Assembly (NCBI RefSeq): GCF_900091705.1
Contig: NZ_LT594785.1
Location: 1,468,858-1,532,857 of the forward strand
DNA from: Clostridium mediterraneense
GTDB lineage: Bacteria; Bacillota; Clostridia; Clostridiales; Clostridiaceae
Reading direction: 5' to 3'
DNA: 64,000 nt
A program made the position numbers and the translations under genes. This document shows, piece after piece, positions 52,687 through 61,559 of this stretch (its first letter is position 1; every line of letters begins with the position of its first letter). Under the pieces are notes generated by a model that was not told the DNA's origin, searched no databases, and worked only from the letters and a program-made list of their open reading frames with translations.

Positions 52687-54032
52687 TTATTCTCCACCAA
52701 CTCACTTATTAAAAATGATGTAGTATAATCACCCTTTAAAAACCTCTCATTATTTAAGATTTTTAATTGATAATTTATATTGGTTTTTATTCCACATATA
52801 TTAAACTCTTCTAAGGCTCTTTTCATTTTTTGTATAGCTTCTGTTCTGTTACATCCATGAACAATTAATTTAGCAATCATTGAATCATAGCAATGAGGTA
52901 TTGTATATCCAGAATAAACACCACTATCAATTCTTATTCCATTTCCCCCAGGAAAATGTATATTATCTATAGTACCTGGAGAAGGTAGAAATCCTCTATC
53001 AGTATCTTCTGCATTTATTCTACATTCTATTGAATGCCCATTAATAGTTAGTTCATCTTGAGTAATTGATAGTTTTTGCCCACTAGCAATCTTAATTTGT
53101 TCTTTTAATAAATCAATGCCTGTAATCATTTCTGTTATTGGGTGTTCAACTTGTATACGTGTATTCATTTCCATAAAATAAAAATTATTATTCTTATCTA
53201 CTAAAAATTCTATAGTCCCTACATTTTTATAAGAAACGGCTTTAGCAGCACTTATTGCCATATTCCCCATTTCTCTTCTTAAATCTTCATCTAATACTAA
53301 GGAAGGTGCTTCTTCTATAACTTTTTGATTTTTACGTTGAATTGAACAATCTCTTTCAAATAAATATAAATAATTTCCAAATTCATCTGCTACTATTTGT
53401 ATTTCTATATGCTTAGGATTTTCTATGAATTTTTCTATATACATAGTATCATCAGAGAAATTTACTTTTGCTTCTGCTTTTGCTTGATTATAATTTTCTT
53501 CAAAATCTTTTATTTCTCGTACTATCCTAATCCCTTTTCCACCTCCACCAGCAGCTGCTTTTATCATTAGAGGAAATCCAATATCCTTAGCGATACTTAA
53601 AGCACTATCTATAGATTTTATCTTCCCTTCATAGCCAGGTATAACAGGTATCCCAGTTTTTTTCATTATCATTCTAGCATTAGCTTTATTCCCCATAAGA
53701 TCTATAGTTTTATAGGAAGGTCCTATGAATTTTATATTACATTCTTCACACATCTTTGCAAATCTAGAATTCTCAGATAAAAATCCAAAACCAGGATGTA
53801 TAGCTTCTGCTCCTGTCAGCACACATGCACTTAATATATTTTTTATATTTAAATAACTATCAAGAGAATTCCATGGTCCTATACATACTGCTTCATCCGC
53901 TAATTTAACATGTAAAGAATCCTTATCAATTTCAGAATAAACAGCAACAGTTTTTATATCTAACTCTTTACATGCTCTTATTATTCTTACTGCTATTTCT
54001 CCTCTATTAGCAATTAATATTTTATTAAACAT
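52683..54032 (-). CDS. accC: Acetyl-CoA carboxylase, biotin carboxylase subunit
   Basis: An ATP-grasp enzyme that carboxylates biotin on AccB. The 449 residues start [20 protein letters not shown] and contain the ATP-binding loop [14 protein letters not shown] near residue 160, [19 protein letters not shown] near residue 230 and [19 protein letters not shown] near residue 285. A GTG at 54041 overlaps the ribosome binding site TAGGTGAT; ATG 54032 is the better start. It follows fabZ by 9 bases. Confidence 0.97.
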   Translation of the reverse strand: MFNKILIANRGEIAVRIIRACKELDIKTVAVYSEIDKDSLHVKLADEAVCIGPWNSLDSYLNIKNILSACVLTGAEAIHPGFGFLSENSRFAKMCEECNIKFIGPSYKTIDLMGNKANARMIMKKTGIPVIPGYEGKIKSIDSALSIAKDIGFPLMIKAAAGGGGKGIRIVREIKDFEENYNQAKAEAKVNFSDDTMYIEKFIENPKHIEIQIVADEFGNYLYLFERDCSIQRKNQKVIEEAPSLVLDEDLRREMGNMAISAAKAVSYKNVGTIEFLVDKNNNFYFMEMNTRIQVEHPITEMITGIDLLKEQIKIASGQKLSITQDELTINGHSIECRINAEDTDRGFLPSPGTIDNIHFPGGNGIRIDSGVYSGYTIPHCYDSMIAKLIVHGCNRTEAIQKMKRALEEFNICGIKTNINYQLKILNNERFLKGDYTTSFLISELVENK

Positions 54033-54041
54033 AAATATCAC

Positions 54042-54464
54042 CTACTGTATAGCAAATAGGATTTCACCAGAACAAACAACTTCATCATTTACAGTTGCAA
54101 TACCAGTTCCTATTCCTATTGGTCCTCTTAATTTAATTATTTCGACTTCTAATTTTAGAATATCACCTGGAATAACTTGTTTTTTAAATCTTGCCTTATT
54201 TATCCCTGCAAATAAAGGTATCTTACCTTTAAATTCATCCTTAGTTAAGATTGCAATTGCTCCTGCTTGTGCCAATGCTTCTATTATAAGAACCCCTGGC
54301 ATAACTGGATAATTTGGAAAATGTCCATTAAAAAACTCTTCATTTATTGATACATTCTTATATGCTATTATTTTTTTACCAACTTCAATATTTTCAACCT
54401 TATCAACTAGTAAAAAAGGATATCTATGAGGTAATATTTCTTTTATTTCTTTTATTCCCATCAT
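54042..54464 (-). CDS. fabZ: 3-hydroxyacyl-ACP dehydratase FabZ
   Basis: This dehydratase forms trans-2-enoyl-ACP in each elongation round. The 140-residue hot-dog protein begins with [17 protein letters not shown], and the active-site His and Glu lie in [19 protein letters not shown] near residue 48. AAGGAG precedes the first of two adjacent ATGs. It follows accB by 2 bases. No FabA, FabM or other isomerase is present in the operon. Confidence 0.96.
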   Translation of the reverse strand: MMGIKEIKEILPHRYPFLLVDKVENIEVGKKIIAYKNVSINEEFFNGHFPNYPVMPGVLIIEALAQAGAIAILTKDEFKGKIPLFAGINKARFKKQVIPGDILKLEVEIIKLRGPIGIGTGIATVNDEVVCSGEILFAIQ

Positions 54465-54466
54465 AA

Positions 54467-54955
54467 TTATAATCTCCTTATCTTAAATAATTCTGAACCA
54501 TATTGAATCATTTGCTCATTTTGCTGTAAGATTTCAACTATCTCACCTGATACTTCACATTCAATTTCATTCATAAGTTTCATAGCTTCAATTATACATA
54601 AAGTATCTCCAGGTTTAACCTTATCACCTACATTTACAAATTGCTCTAATCCAACACCAGGAGCTAAATAAAATGTTCCTACCATTGGTGATTTTACAAT
54701 ATAAAAATCTTCTGTATTTTTATTATCAACTTTATTTTTATCTTCAATATCATATTTATTTTCTATATTAGTATCAGGTATATCTTCATTATTGGAAAAT
54801 TTATTTTTTTCTACATAGTTATTGTTATTTTCTGAAGAATTTCTAGTTAATGATTTATCCATTTTAATATATATATTATCAATTTTAACTTCAAATAAAC
54901 TAATATCAGATAAATTAACTTTATCTATAAGTTGTTCAATATCCTTTAAATTCAT
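54467..54955 (-). CDS. accB: Biotin carboxyl carrier protein
   Basis: The 162-residue carrier that shuttles carboxyl-biotin between AccC and AccA/D. The biotinyl domain (about 90-162) carries the biotinylation site [14 protein letters not shown] with the target Lys, preceded by [11 protein letters not shown] and the thumb region. A flexible Asn/Asp/Glu-rich linker fills about residues 35-85. An upstream ATG at 54976 overlaps the fabF stop and lacks a binding site; GAGGTG before ATG 54955 decides the start. Confidence 0.95.
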   Translation of the reverse strand: MNLKDIEQLIDKVNLSDISLFEVKIDNIYIKMDKSLTRNSSENNNNYVEKNKFSNNEDIPDTNIENKYDIEDKNKVDNKNTEDFYIVKSPMVGTFYLAPGVGLEQFVNVGDKVKPGDTLCIIEAMKLMNEIECEVSGEIVEILQQNEQMIQYGSELFKIRRL

Positions 54956-54966
54956 ATTAGACACCT

Positions 54967-56211
54967 CTAATTCCATTTTTTAAATAATAATGATACATTA
55001 TGCCCACCAAATCCAAGAGAATTACTAATAGCATAATTAATAACTGATTTTCTTCCTTTATTAGGAACATAATCAAGATCACATTCCTCATCATCATTCT
55101 TTAATCCTATAGTTGCTGGAATAAATCCTTCTTGTAATGCTTTTATACATACAATTGATTCAACAGCCCCTGCTGCACCAAGTAAATGTCCAGTCATTGA
55201 TTTTGTTGAAGAAATAGCCAAATTTTTAGCATGATCCTTAAAACATAATTTAATAGCCTTGGTCTCAGTTCGATCATTTATTAAAGTACTTGTTCCATGA
55301 GCATTAATATAATCAATTTGAGGTTTCTCTATTCCATATTCATTTATAGCATTTTCCATAGCTTTAGCTGCTCCTATACCTTCTGGATGTGGAGCTGTTA
55401 TATGGTATGCATCACTTGTTGCACCATATCCTACTATTTCCGCATAAATTCTAGCATTTCTTTTATTTGCACTTTCTAAACTTTCAAGAATTAATATGCC
55501 CGCACCTTCTCCTAAAACAAAACCATTTCTATCTTTATCAAAAGGTATTGAAGCTCTTAAAGGATCTTCACTTGTACTTAATGCTTTAAGATTACTAAAA
55601 CCAGCTATAGCAGAAGGAACTATTGCCGCTTCTGTTCCTCCAGCAATAATTATATCCATATAACCATGCTTTATCTGTCTAAATGCATTACCTATAGCAC
55701 TTGTTCCAGTAGCGCAAGCTGTTACTACTGATTCACATATTCCTTTTACTCCAAACCTCATTGACAATGTACCAGCTACACTATTTATTATTGAGCTAGG
55801 TATATAAAACGGAGATACTCTTCTAGGACCTTTAGTAACTAGAGTTCCTATTTGTTCTTCCATAGTGTTATAGCCACCTATTCCTGCTCCTACTATTACC
55901 CCAATTCTATCTATATTAAGTTCTGTAATATTTAATTTTGCATCACTTACGGCTTCATCTGCTGCCTTTATAGCTAAATGTGTAAATCTATCACTTCTTC
56001 TTGCTTCCTTCTTCCCTATGTATTCTTCTATATCAAAATTCTTAATTGTTCCAGCTATCTTAACTGGATAATCACTTGTATCAAAATATTTATCTTTATC
56101 TATTTTCTCTATTCCACATTTACCAAGCTTTGTATTAGTCCAAAATTCATTTATATTATTACCTATAGGAGTTATTGCTCCAATACCTGTTATTACTACT
56201 CTATGTTCCAT
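54967..56211 (-). CDS. fabF: 3-oxoacyl-ACP synthase II
   Basis: The main chain-elongating condensing enzyme. Of 414 residues the catalytic triad is visible: Cys in VTACATGTSAIGNAF near residue 165, His in INAHGTSTLINDRTE near residue 305, and His in SMTGHLLGAAGAVES near residue 340. RVVITGIGAITPIGN opens the protein. AAGGAG precedes the ATG. It follows fabG by 12 bases. Confidence 0.97.
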   Translation of the reverse strand: MEHRVVITGIGAITPIGNNINEFWTNTKLGKCGIEKIDKDKYFDTSDYPVKIAGTIKNFDIEEYIGKKEARRSDRFTHLAIKAADEAVSDAKLNITELNIDRIGVIVGAGIGGYNTMEEQIGTLVTKGPRRVSPFYIPSSIINSVAGTLSMRFGVKGICESVVTACATGTSAIGNAFRQIKHGYMDIIIAGGTEAAIVPSAIAGFSNLKALSTSEDPLRASIPFDKDRNGFVLGEGAGILILESLESANKRNARIYAEIVGYGATSDAYHITAPHPEGIGAAKAMENAINEYGIEKPQIDYINAHGTSTLINDRTETKAIKLCFKDHAKNLAISSTKSMTGHLLGAAGAVESIVCIKALQEGFIPATIGLKNDDEECDLDYVPNKGRKSVINYAISNSLGFGGHNVSLLFKKWN

Positions 56212-56223
56212 GTTTTCTTCTCC

Positions 56224-56964
56224 TTACATTACCATTCCACCATCAACATTTATAACCTGACCCGTTATATAATCAGATTTATTTGATGCTAGAAATACTA
56301 CTAAATTTGCAACATCCTCTACCATGCCTAATCTTTTTAATGGCAAATTAGTTTTAATAAAACCTTTCATATTATTTGAAAGTTGTGATGTCATATCAGT
56401 TTCAATAAAACCAGGTGCAATAGCATTAACAGTTATTCCTCTTCCCCCTAATTCTTTAGCTAATGATTTAGTAAGCCCTATAACTCCAGCTTTAGAAGCT
56501 GAATAATTCACCTGTCCTGCATTACCTGTAATCCCTATAACTGATGACATATTTATTATTTTTCCATATCTTTGCTTTATCATAAATATAGAAGCTTCTC
56601 TAGAACAATAAAATGTTCCTTTTAAATTTGTATCAATTACTGAAGAAAAATCTTCATCCTTCATTCTCATTATTAAACCATCTTTAGTAATACCAGCATT
56701 ATTTATTAAAACATCAATACTTCCTAATACTTCTTTACATTTGCTAACTAATTCTTTAGCATAATTACTCTCTGTAACATCACCTTTTACAATTAATGCT
56801 TTAGAGCCATATGATTCTATTTCTTTTTTTAATTTAATAGCATCTTCTTCTGAGCTTCTATATCCAACAACTATATTAGCTCCTTCTTTAGCTAATTTTA
56901 AAGCTATTTCTCTTCCAATCCCCCTTGATGCTCCTGTTATAATTATATTTTTACCCTTAAGCAC
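56224..56964 (-). CDS. fabG: 3-oxoacyl-ACP reductase (GTG start)
   Basis: An NADPH-dependent reductase of the SDR family, 246 residues. The cofactor loop is TGASRGIGREIALKLA near residue 11; NNAG and the catalytic Ser/Tyr/Lys follow in MSSVIGITG and YSASKAGVIGLTKSLA near residue 155. The start is GTG 56964, which shares its base with the fabD stop (TAGTG); GAGGTG lies about 8 bases upstream. The one-base overlap couples fabD and fabG translation. Confidence 0.96.
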   Translation of the reverse strand: MLKGKNIIITGASRGIGREIALKLAKEGANIVVGYRSSEEDAIKLKKEIESYGSKALIVKGDVTESNYAKELVSKCKEVLGSIDVLINNAGITKDGLIMRMKDEDFSSVIDTNLKGTFYCSREASIFMIKQRYGKIINMSSVIGITGNAGQVNYSASKAGVIGLTKSLAKELGGRGITVNAIAPGFIETDMTSQLSNNMKGFIKTNLPLKRLGMVEDVANLVVFLASNKSDYITGQVINVDGGMVM

Positions 56965-57911
56965 TAACTAATCACCTCTAACCCTTTTAATTTATTTATT
57001 GTAACTTCTAAACTTTTCAAATCTTCTACATTTAGCACTGTAAGTGATTTATCAATCTGTTTAACAAATCCACTTAAAATTCTACCTGGTCCTATTTCTA
57101 CAAATATATCTACACCTAAACTCTTTATATATTCAATATTATTCATAAATAATACCGAACTTTCAACTTGATTTTTTAATATATATTTTATATCATCATA
57201 CTCATTATAATTATCACCTTTAGTATTAGATAACACTACTCCATGCGGCTTTTTTATAGTAATATTTGTTAGTTCTTTATATAAATTATCTGCTGCATCT
57301 TTTAACATAGATGAATGAAATGGGGCTGATACATTTAATCTTATAGCTCTTCCATTATTTTTATTTATAAGATTAATAGCTTTATCTAATGCATGATTCT
57401 CACCTGATATAACAATTTGAGATGGTGAGTTAAAATTAGCTATTTCAATAATTCCACTCTCTTTACATTCATCAATAATTTCTTCTATTTTTTCTTTAGA
57501 AAGTTTTAAAACTGCCACCATCCCCCCAAGTCCTTCCTCAACAGAATTTTGCATAAATCTTCCTCTTTTTCTTACGATATCAACAGCATCAGCAAATTCT
57601 ATCATTTCATCATTAAGTAATGCAGAATACTCTCCAAGACTTAATCCACAACTAATATCTGATTTTACTCCTAGAGAATTTAAAGCTTTTAATATAGCCA
57701 TATTTGTAGTAATAATACATGGTTGTGTATATTCTGTTCTATTTAGTTTATTATCTACATTTTTAAAACATATATCTGAAATACTTATGCCCAGTTTCTT
57801 ATTTGCTATTTCATATATATTTCTACTTTCTTTAAAATTTTCATAAAAGTCTTCCCCCATTCCTTTATATTGAGAACCCTGACCTGCAAATAAAAAAGCT
57901 ATTTTTTTCAT
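56964..57911 (-). CDS. fabD: Malonyl-CoA:ACP transacylase
   Basis: This enzyme moves malonyl from CoA to ACP. The 315 residues begin KKIAFLFAGQGSQYKGMG; the Ser nucleophile is in SCGLSLGEYSALL near residue 92 and the His in VSAPFHSSMLKDAADNL near residue 199. AGGAGG precedes the ATG. It lies 57 bases after acpP; that gap holds a hairpin and a 12-bp palindrome but no enoyl reductase gene, which commonly sits here in related operons. Confidence 0.96.
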   Translation of the reverse strand: MKKIAFLFAGQGSQYKGMGEDFYENFKESRNIYEIANKKLGISISDICFKNVDNKLNRTEYTQPCIITTNMAILKALNSLGVKSDISCGLSLGEYSALLNDEMIEFADAVDIVRKRGRFMQNSVEEGLGGMVAVLKLSKEKIEEIIDECKESGIIEIANFNSPSQIVISGENHALDKAINLINKNNGRAIRLNVSAPFHSSMLKDAADNLYKELTNITIKKPHGVVLSNTKGDNYNEYDDIKYILKNQVESSVLFMNNIEYIKSLGVDIFVEIGPGRILSGFVKQIDKSLTVLNVEDLKSLEVTINKLKGLEVIS

Positions 57912-57922
57912 AAAAAACCTCC

Positions 57923-57934
57923 TACTTTAAAGTA
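57923..57934. repeat. 12-bp palindrome TACTTTAAAGTA between acpP and fabD
   Basis: A perfect palindrome next to the fabD ribosome binding site. Its half TACTTTAAA shares TACTTT with the two FabT-like operators at the operon promoter, but the central TGA/TCA is absent, so it may be chance. Confidence 0.3.
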
Positions 57935-57941
57935 AAATTAT

Positions 57942-57962
57942 AGAGGCCAGTAATTAGCCTCT
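57942..57962 (-). terminator. Weak hairpin downstream of acpP
   Basis: AGAGGC (57942-57947) with GCCTCT (57957-57962), 9-base loop, only a short T-containing tail on the minus strand. It could act as a partial terminator or mRNA end stabiliser raising acpP expression over later genes (inference). Confidence 0.45.
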
Positions 57963-57968
57963 TATTAA

Positions 57969-58187
57969 TTATTTAGTCATATTTTCAACATATTTAACAG
58001 CATCATTAACTGTTTTTATTTTTGTAGGATCATCTAACTTTATATCAAATTCTTCTTCAATATCCATAATAACTTCAAATAAATCTAATGAATCTGCTCC
58101 TAAATCCTCAAAACTAGTTTCTAAATTTACCTTATCTTCACTAATTTCTAACTTTTCACATATTATTTCTCTAATTTTTTCAAACAT
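57969..58187 (-). CDS. acpP: Acyl carrier protein
   Basis: A 72-residue acidic helical protein that carries growing acyl chains on 4'-phosphopantetheine. The attachment serine is in the DSL motif of [19 protein letters not shown] near residue 36. GGAGGA precedes the ATG. It follows fabH by 18 bases. Confidence 0.97.
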   Translation of the reverse strand: MFEKIREIICEKLEISEDKVNLETSFEDLGADSLDLFEVIMDIEEEFDIKLDDPTKIKTVNDAVKYVENMTK

Positions 58188-58205
58188 TTTTATTCCTCCA
58201 ATATT

Positions 58206-59201
58206 TTAATATTTAATTAAAGTAGCTCCCCAAGTAAGTCCCCCACCAAAACCAACTAAAATTATATTATTTCCTTTTTTTATTTTTCCACATTTAACAG
58301 CTTCATTTAGAGCTAATGGAATACTTGCACTAGAAGTATTACCATACCTATCTAAATTAATAATAAATTTAGATGAATCTATTTTTAATTTTTTCCCTAC
58401 ATAGTCTAATATCCTATAATTTGCTTGATGTGGAATTATATAATCTATATCTTTTAAATCAATATTTGCTTTAGCTATAATATTATTAATTGATTCCTCC
58501 ATTATTTTAGTTGCAAATTTAAATACATCGGCACCATTCATATTTATATAATTACTATCAGAATCGCTATATAAATCTATAAAAGGATTATCTAATATAA
58601 AAGGATTATCTAATTTAATATTCCTAGCAATTAAGGAATTTCCTCTAGTTCCATCAGAACCAGTTAAAGTAGAAATTATTCCTTCATCTTTAGTAGATAA
58701 ACTTAAAACTACAGCACCAGCTCCATCTCCAAATAAAACACAAGTTGATCTATCCTTCCAATCAATAATCCTAGATATAGTCTCAGAACCTATAATTAAT
58801 ATATTTTTAGCAATACCAGACTTTATTAAAGAGTCTCCTATTTCTAAAGCATATATAAATCCAGTACAGGCAGCATTTATATCTAGAGCAGAGGCATTTA
58901 CTGCTCCTATATTACTTTGAACTATACTTGCTGTAGATGGTGTGTAGGTATCTGATGTAATAGTGGCAACTATTATATAATCAATTTGATTTACAGATAA
59001 GCCTGATAAGTTTATAGCATCTAATGCTGCTTTAGTAGCTAAATCAGCTGTTCCTTCTCCCTTAGAAATTCTTCTTTCTCTTATTCCAGTTCTAGAAACA
59101 ATCCATTCATCATTAGTATCAACTATTTTTTCTAAATCAATATTAGAAACTATATTTTCTGGAACATATGAACCTGTACCTATAATTTTAGAATTAATCA
59201 T
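58206..59201 (-). CDS. fabH: 3-oxoacyl-ACP synthase III
   Basis: The initiating condensing enzyme, joining acetyl- or branched acyl-CoA to malonyl-ACP. The 331 residues have the Cys in NAACTGFIYALEIGD near residue 112, the His in IPHQANYRILDYV near residue 253 and the Asn in RYGNTSSASIPLAL near residue 287. SKIIGTGSYVPENIVSNIDL opens the protein. AAGGAG lies before the ATG. It follows the regulator gene by 17 bases. Confidence 0.96.
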   Translation of the reverse strand: MINSKIIGTGSYVPENIVSNIDLEKIVDTNDEWIVSRTGIRERRISKGEGTADLATKAALDAINLSGLSVNQIDYIIVATITSDTYTPSTASIVQSNIGAVNASALDINAACTGFIYALEIGDSLIKSGIAKNILIIGSETISRIIDWKDRSTCVLFGDGAGAVVLSLSTKDEGIISTLTGSDGTRGNSLIARNIKLDNPFILDNPFIDLYSDSDSNYINMNGADVFKFATKIMEESINNIIAKANIDLKDIDYIIPHQANYRILDYVGKKLKIDSSKFIINLDRYGNTSSASIPLALNEAVKCGKIKKGNNIILVGFGGGLTWGATLIKY

Positions 59202-59218
59202 AATAATTCTCCTTAATA

Positions 59219-59665
59219 CTAATTTAAGTATTTATCTTTAAAGAACTCTTTCATATTATTCAGAGCCTTACATAAAACATCTTCCTCTTCTTTAGTTAAT
59301 GATTTTGTAGTTTCTTTTATCATTTCTAAATGAAATCTTGCATGCAGTCTATAAGCTATCTTACCTTTTTTAGTTAAATTAACAAGAACAACTCTTCTAT
59401 CACTTTCAATTCTCATTCTTTCTACATACCCTTTTTTTATAAGCTTATTAATAGCTGTTGTTAATGTACCAACTGTAATATTTAAATCACTAGCTATTTC
59501 TGACATAGTTCTTGATGAATTATATCCAATTGCTTCAATAGTATGTATTTCTGTAACAGATAAATCTGATAAAATACCCTCTTTTAAAGTTTTTTGTTCT
59601 ATAAGTAAAATATCATTAAAAACTTCTACAAAAAGTGAATTTAATATTTCTTCATTTTTATTCAA
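59219..59665 (-). CDS. fabT: MarR-family regulator of fatty-acid synthesis (FabT-like)
   Basis: A winged-helix MarR protein of about 148 residues. SDLSVTEIHTIEAIGYNS, MSEIASDLNITVGTLTTAIN and KKGYVERMRIESDRRVVLVN are the MarR pattern. It is the first gene of the fatty-acid operon, as FabT is in streptococci, and two FabT-like operators cover the start of its transcript. An ATG at 59674 touches AAGGAG with no spacing; TTG 59665, three codons later, is 9 bases from it and is used here, although the ATG cannot be excluded. Confidence 0.85.
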   Translation of the reverse strand: MNKNEEILNSLFVEVFNDILLIEQKTLKEGILSDLSVTEIHTIEAIGYNSSRTMSEIASDLNITVGTLTTAINKLIKKGYVERMRIESDRRVVLVNLTKKGKIAYRLHARFHLEMIKETTKSLTKEEEDVLCKALNNMKEFFKDKYLN

Positions 59666-59746
59666 TTCTGTCATCTCCTTATTATATAGTTATTACTTTT
59701 ATTATAATATCAGTATTATAAGGATTTTGAAATATATTTAATATTT

Positions 59747-59763
59747 ACTTTGAAAATCAAAAT
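59747..59763. promoter_or_regulatory. FabT-like operator 1
   Basis: ACTTTGAAAATCAAAAT, close to the streptococcal FabT consensus ANTTTGATTATCAAATT. It is the one nearer the fabT start. Confidence 0.75.
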
Positions 59764-59767
59764 AATT

Positions 59768-59784
59768 ACTTTGATAATCAAAAT
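59768..59784. promoter_or_regulatory. FabT-like operator 2
   Basis: ACTTTGATAATCAAAAT, exactly 21 bases from operator 1, so both lie on the same face of the helix. It overlaps the -10 box of the fab promoter by three bases. Confidence 0.8.
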
Positions 59785-59810
59785 ATACTATAAGCAAAAT
59801 ATTTTGTCAA
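59782..59810 (-). promoter_or_regulatory. Promoter of the fatty-acid operon
   Basis: Minus strand TTGACA (59805-59810), a 17-base spacer and TATATT (59782-59787), followed at once by the two operators and, about 110 bases later, the fabT start. The -35 box is a perfect consensus. Confidence 0.8.
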
Positions 59811-59894
59811 TATATTTTTTTCTTTTTCAAGAAATAAAATTAGAATTTACCATTAATTATTAACAATGATAATTAGTTATATACTTTTAAAAAT

Positions 59895-59928
59895 AAAAAA
59901 ACAATAACCATTATGGTTATTGTTTTTC
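59895..59928 (-). terminator. Terminator after dCMP deaminase gene
   Basis: AAAAACAATAACCAT pairs with ATGGTTATTGTTTTT (59913-59927); T run follows on the minus strand. Confidence 0.85.
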
Positions 59929-59929
59929 T

Positions 59930-60424
59930 CTATACATCATTAGGATCAAATGAAATATTTATATTGCTTAATTGACTATCTAAAAATCTAAACTTAACTC
60001 CTGAAGATTGAAACATCTTCTTAGATGCTTTTACTATATCAGTATTCTTATATTTATCTGAAAGATATATCACTTCCGAAATACCTGATTGAATTATCGC
60101 TTTAGCACATTCATTGCATGGGAATAATGTAGCATAAACTTTGCAACCTTTTAGCTCCTTTCCTACACTATTTAAAATTGCATTTAACTCAGCATGACAA
60201 GTATAAGGATATTTAGTATCTAAAAATTCCCCAGTATTATCCCAAGGGAATTCTTCATCAGAGCATCCTATTGGAAATCCATTATATCCTATTCCTATTA
60301 TTTTATTATTATTATCTACAATACAAGCTCCTACTTGAGTATTAGGATCTTTACTTCTTTTAGCACTTATTAAAGCTACTCCCATAAAATATTCATCCCA
60401 TGAAATATAATCTGTTCTTTTCAT
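59930..60424 (-). CDS. Deoxycytidylate (dCMP) deaminase
   Basis: A zinc deaminase that makes dUMP for thymidylate synthesis, 164 residues, ComEB-like. The zinc motifs are YTCHAELNAILN near residue 76 and LFPCNECAKAIIQSG near residue 100. YFMGVALISAKRSKDPNTQV opens the domain. GAGGAGG precedes the ATG. It stands apart from the fab operon, separated by a terminator. Confidence 0.94.
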   Translation of the reverse strand: MKRTDYISWDEYFMGVALISAKRSKDPNTQVGACIVDNNNKIIGIGYNGFPIGCSDEEFPWDNTGEFLDTKYPYTCHAELNAILNSVGKELKGCKVYATLFPCNECAKAIIQSGISEVIYLSDKYKNTDIVKASKKMFQSSGVKFRFLDSQLSNINISFDPNDV

Positions 60425-60483
60425 AAAAAAAACCTCCTCAGCTTAATATACATTTATATTAAAACTACATAATTATTCCATTA

Positions 60484-61455
60484 TTATTTCTCAATATAAT
60501 CTTTATATACTTTTGAAAAATTTCTTTTTAAGAGTAAAAATTCCTCTAAATCATTTAAAAAGTGAATTAATTGTGCTCTATTCTCAAACTCATCTCTTGT
60601 TTTAGGAAGCTCCATAGTTTTAAAACTTTTATTTAATGCATCTAATTCCTCTAAAAGTATTTTACAATCATTGAATTCACTTATATTCTCAGAAACTCTT
60701 AGTGTAAAATCAGATATTAGTTTAGTTTGCTTATATGACATATAAAATTTTTCAAAATGTTTTCTCATTTTTTTTATTATTTCAAATTGATTCTTTCTCA
60801 TATTTATATAATCAATATAATAATTATTATTTTTTAAAAGTTTATTATTAACTATTTCATGAGCTGTTTTTTCACAATCTAGAATTCTTTTTTCGAGATT
60901 ATATATTATCTTTTGCTCATCTATATCTACTGTTTGAGTAAGTAGGTTATTACCTATTTTAGCAACTATTGTTTTCAATTCACTTTCTATATATAACTTA
61001 TCTTCATCGTATTTTTGATCAAATGAAGGCATAAATAAATTTGCTATAAATGCTACAAAAACACCTATTATCATAATCAATAATTCATTTATCATTAAAT
61101 TTAAATCTAATTTATCAGCAACTAATAAATGATTTGATAATACAACAGCTGGTACCATTCCTTCTTCAATTTTAAATTTAGATGTTATAGGAATATATAT
61201 AAGTAAAAATACTCCGAATATTACTGGTGAATTTCCTAAATATTTATATAATACAAAAGATAATATTAAAGCAATTACTCCAGCAAGTATTCTATTTTTA
61301 CTTACTAGTAGTGCTTTCCTCTTCGTACTTTGTATACTTAAAATTGCAATAACAGCTGAAACTGTACCATATTGTATATTAAGAAAATTACATATAATTA
61401 ATGCTATGGTAGCTGAAAGAGCCATTTTAACTGCTAAATTATATATGTATTTCAT
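60484..61455 (-). CDS. FUSC/ArAE-family membrane protein (aromatic acid exporter-like)
   Basis: A 323-residue protein. Residues about 5-145 hold five or so hydrophobic segments (YGTVSAVIAILSIQSTKRKA near residue 31 is the family segment), and the C-terminal half is a long cytoplasmic alpha-helical, partly coiled-coil domain. This is the layout of Gram-positive ArAE_1/DUF939 proteins, some of which are labelled aromatic acid exporters; transport is not shown. GTG 61458 is also in frame, but GGGGGA 6 bases before ATG 61455 sets the start. Confidence 0.8.
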   Translation of the reverse strand: MKYIYNLAVKMALSATIALIICNFLNIQYGTVSAVIAILSIQSTKRKALLVSKNRILAGVIALILSFVLYKYLGNSPVIFGVFLLIYIPITSKFKIEEGMVPAVVLSNHLLVADKLDLNLMINELLIMIIGVFVAFIANLFMPSFDQKYDEDKLYIESELKTIVAKIGNNLLTQTVDIDEQKIIYNLEKRILDCEKTAHEIVNNKLLKNNNYYIDYINMRKNQFEIIKKMRKHFEKFYMSYKQTKLISDFTLRVSENISEFNDCKILLEELDALNKSFKTMELPKTRDEFENRAQLIHFLNDLEEFLLLKRNFSKVYKDYIEK

Positions 61456-61559
61456 CACTTGTCCCCCAAAAGTTATTTTTTAAATTATACTACAAAAATA
61501 TATATCAAATAATATCTAATATATTTATACTTACTATAACTATACTCTAATTTTAAATA

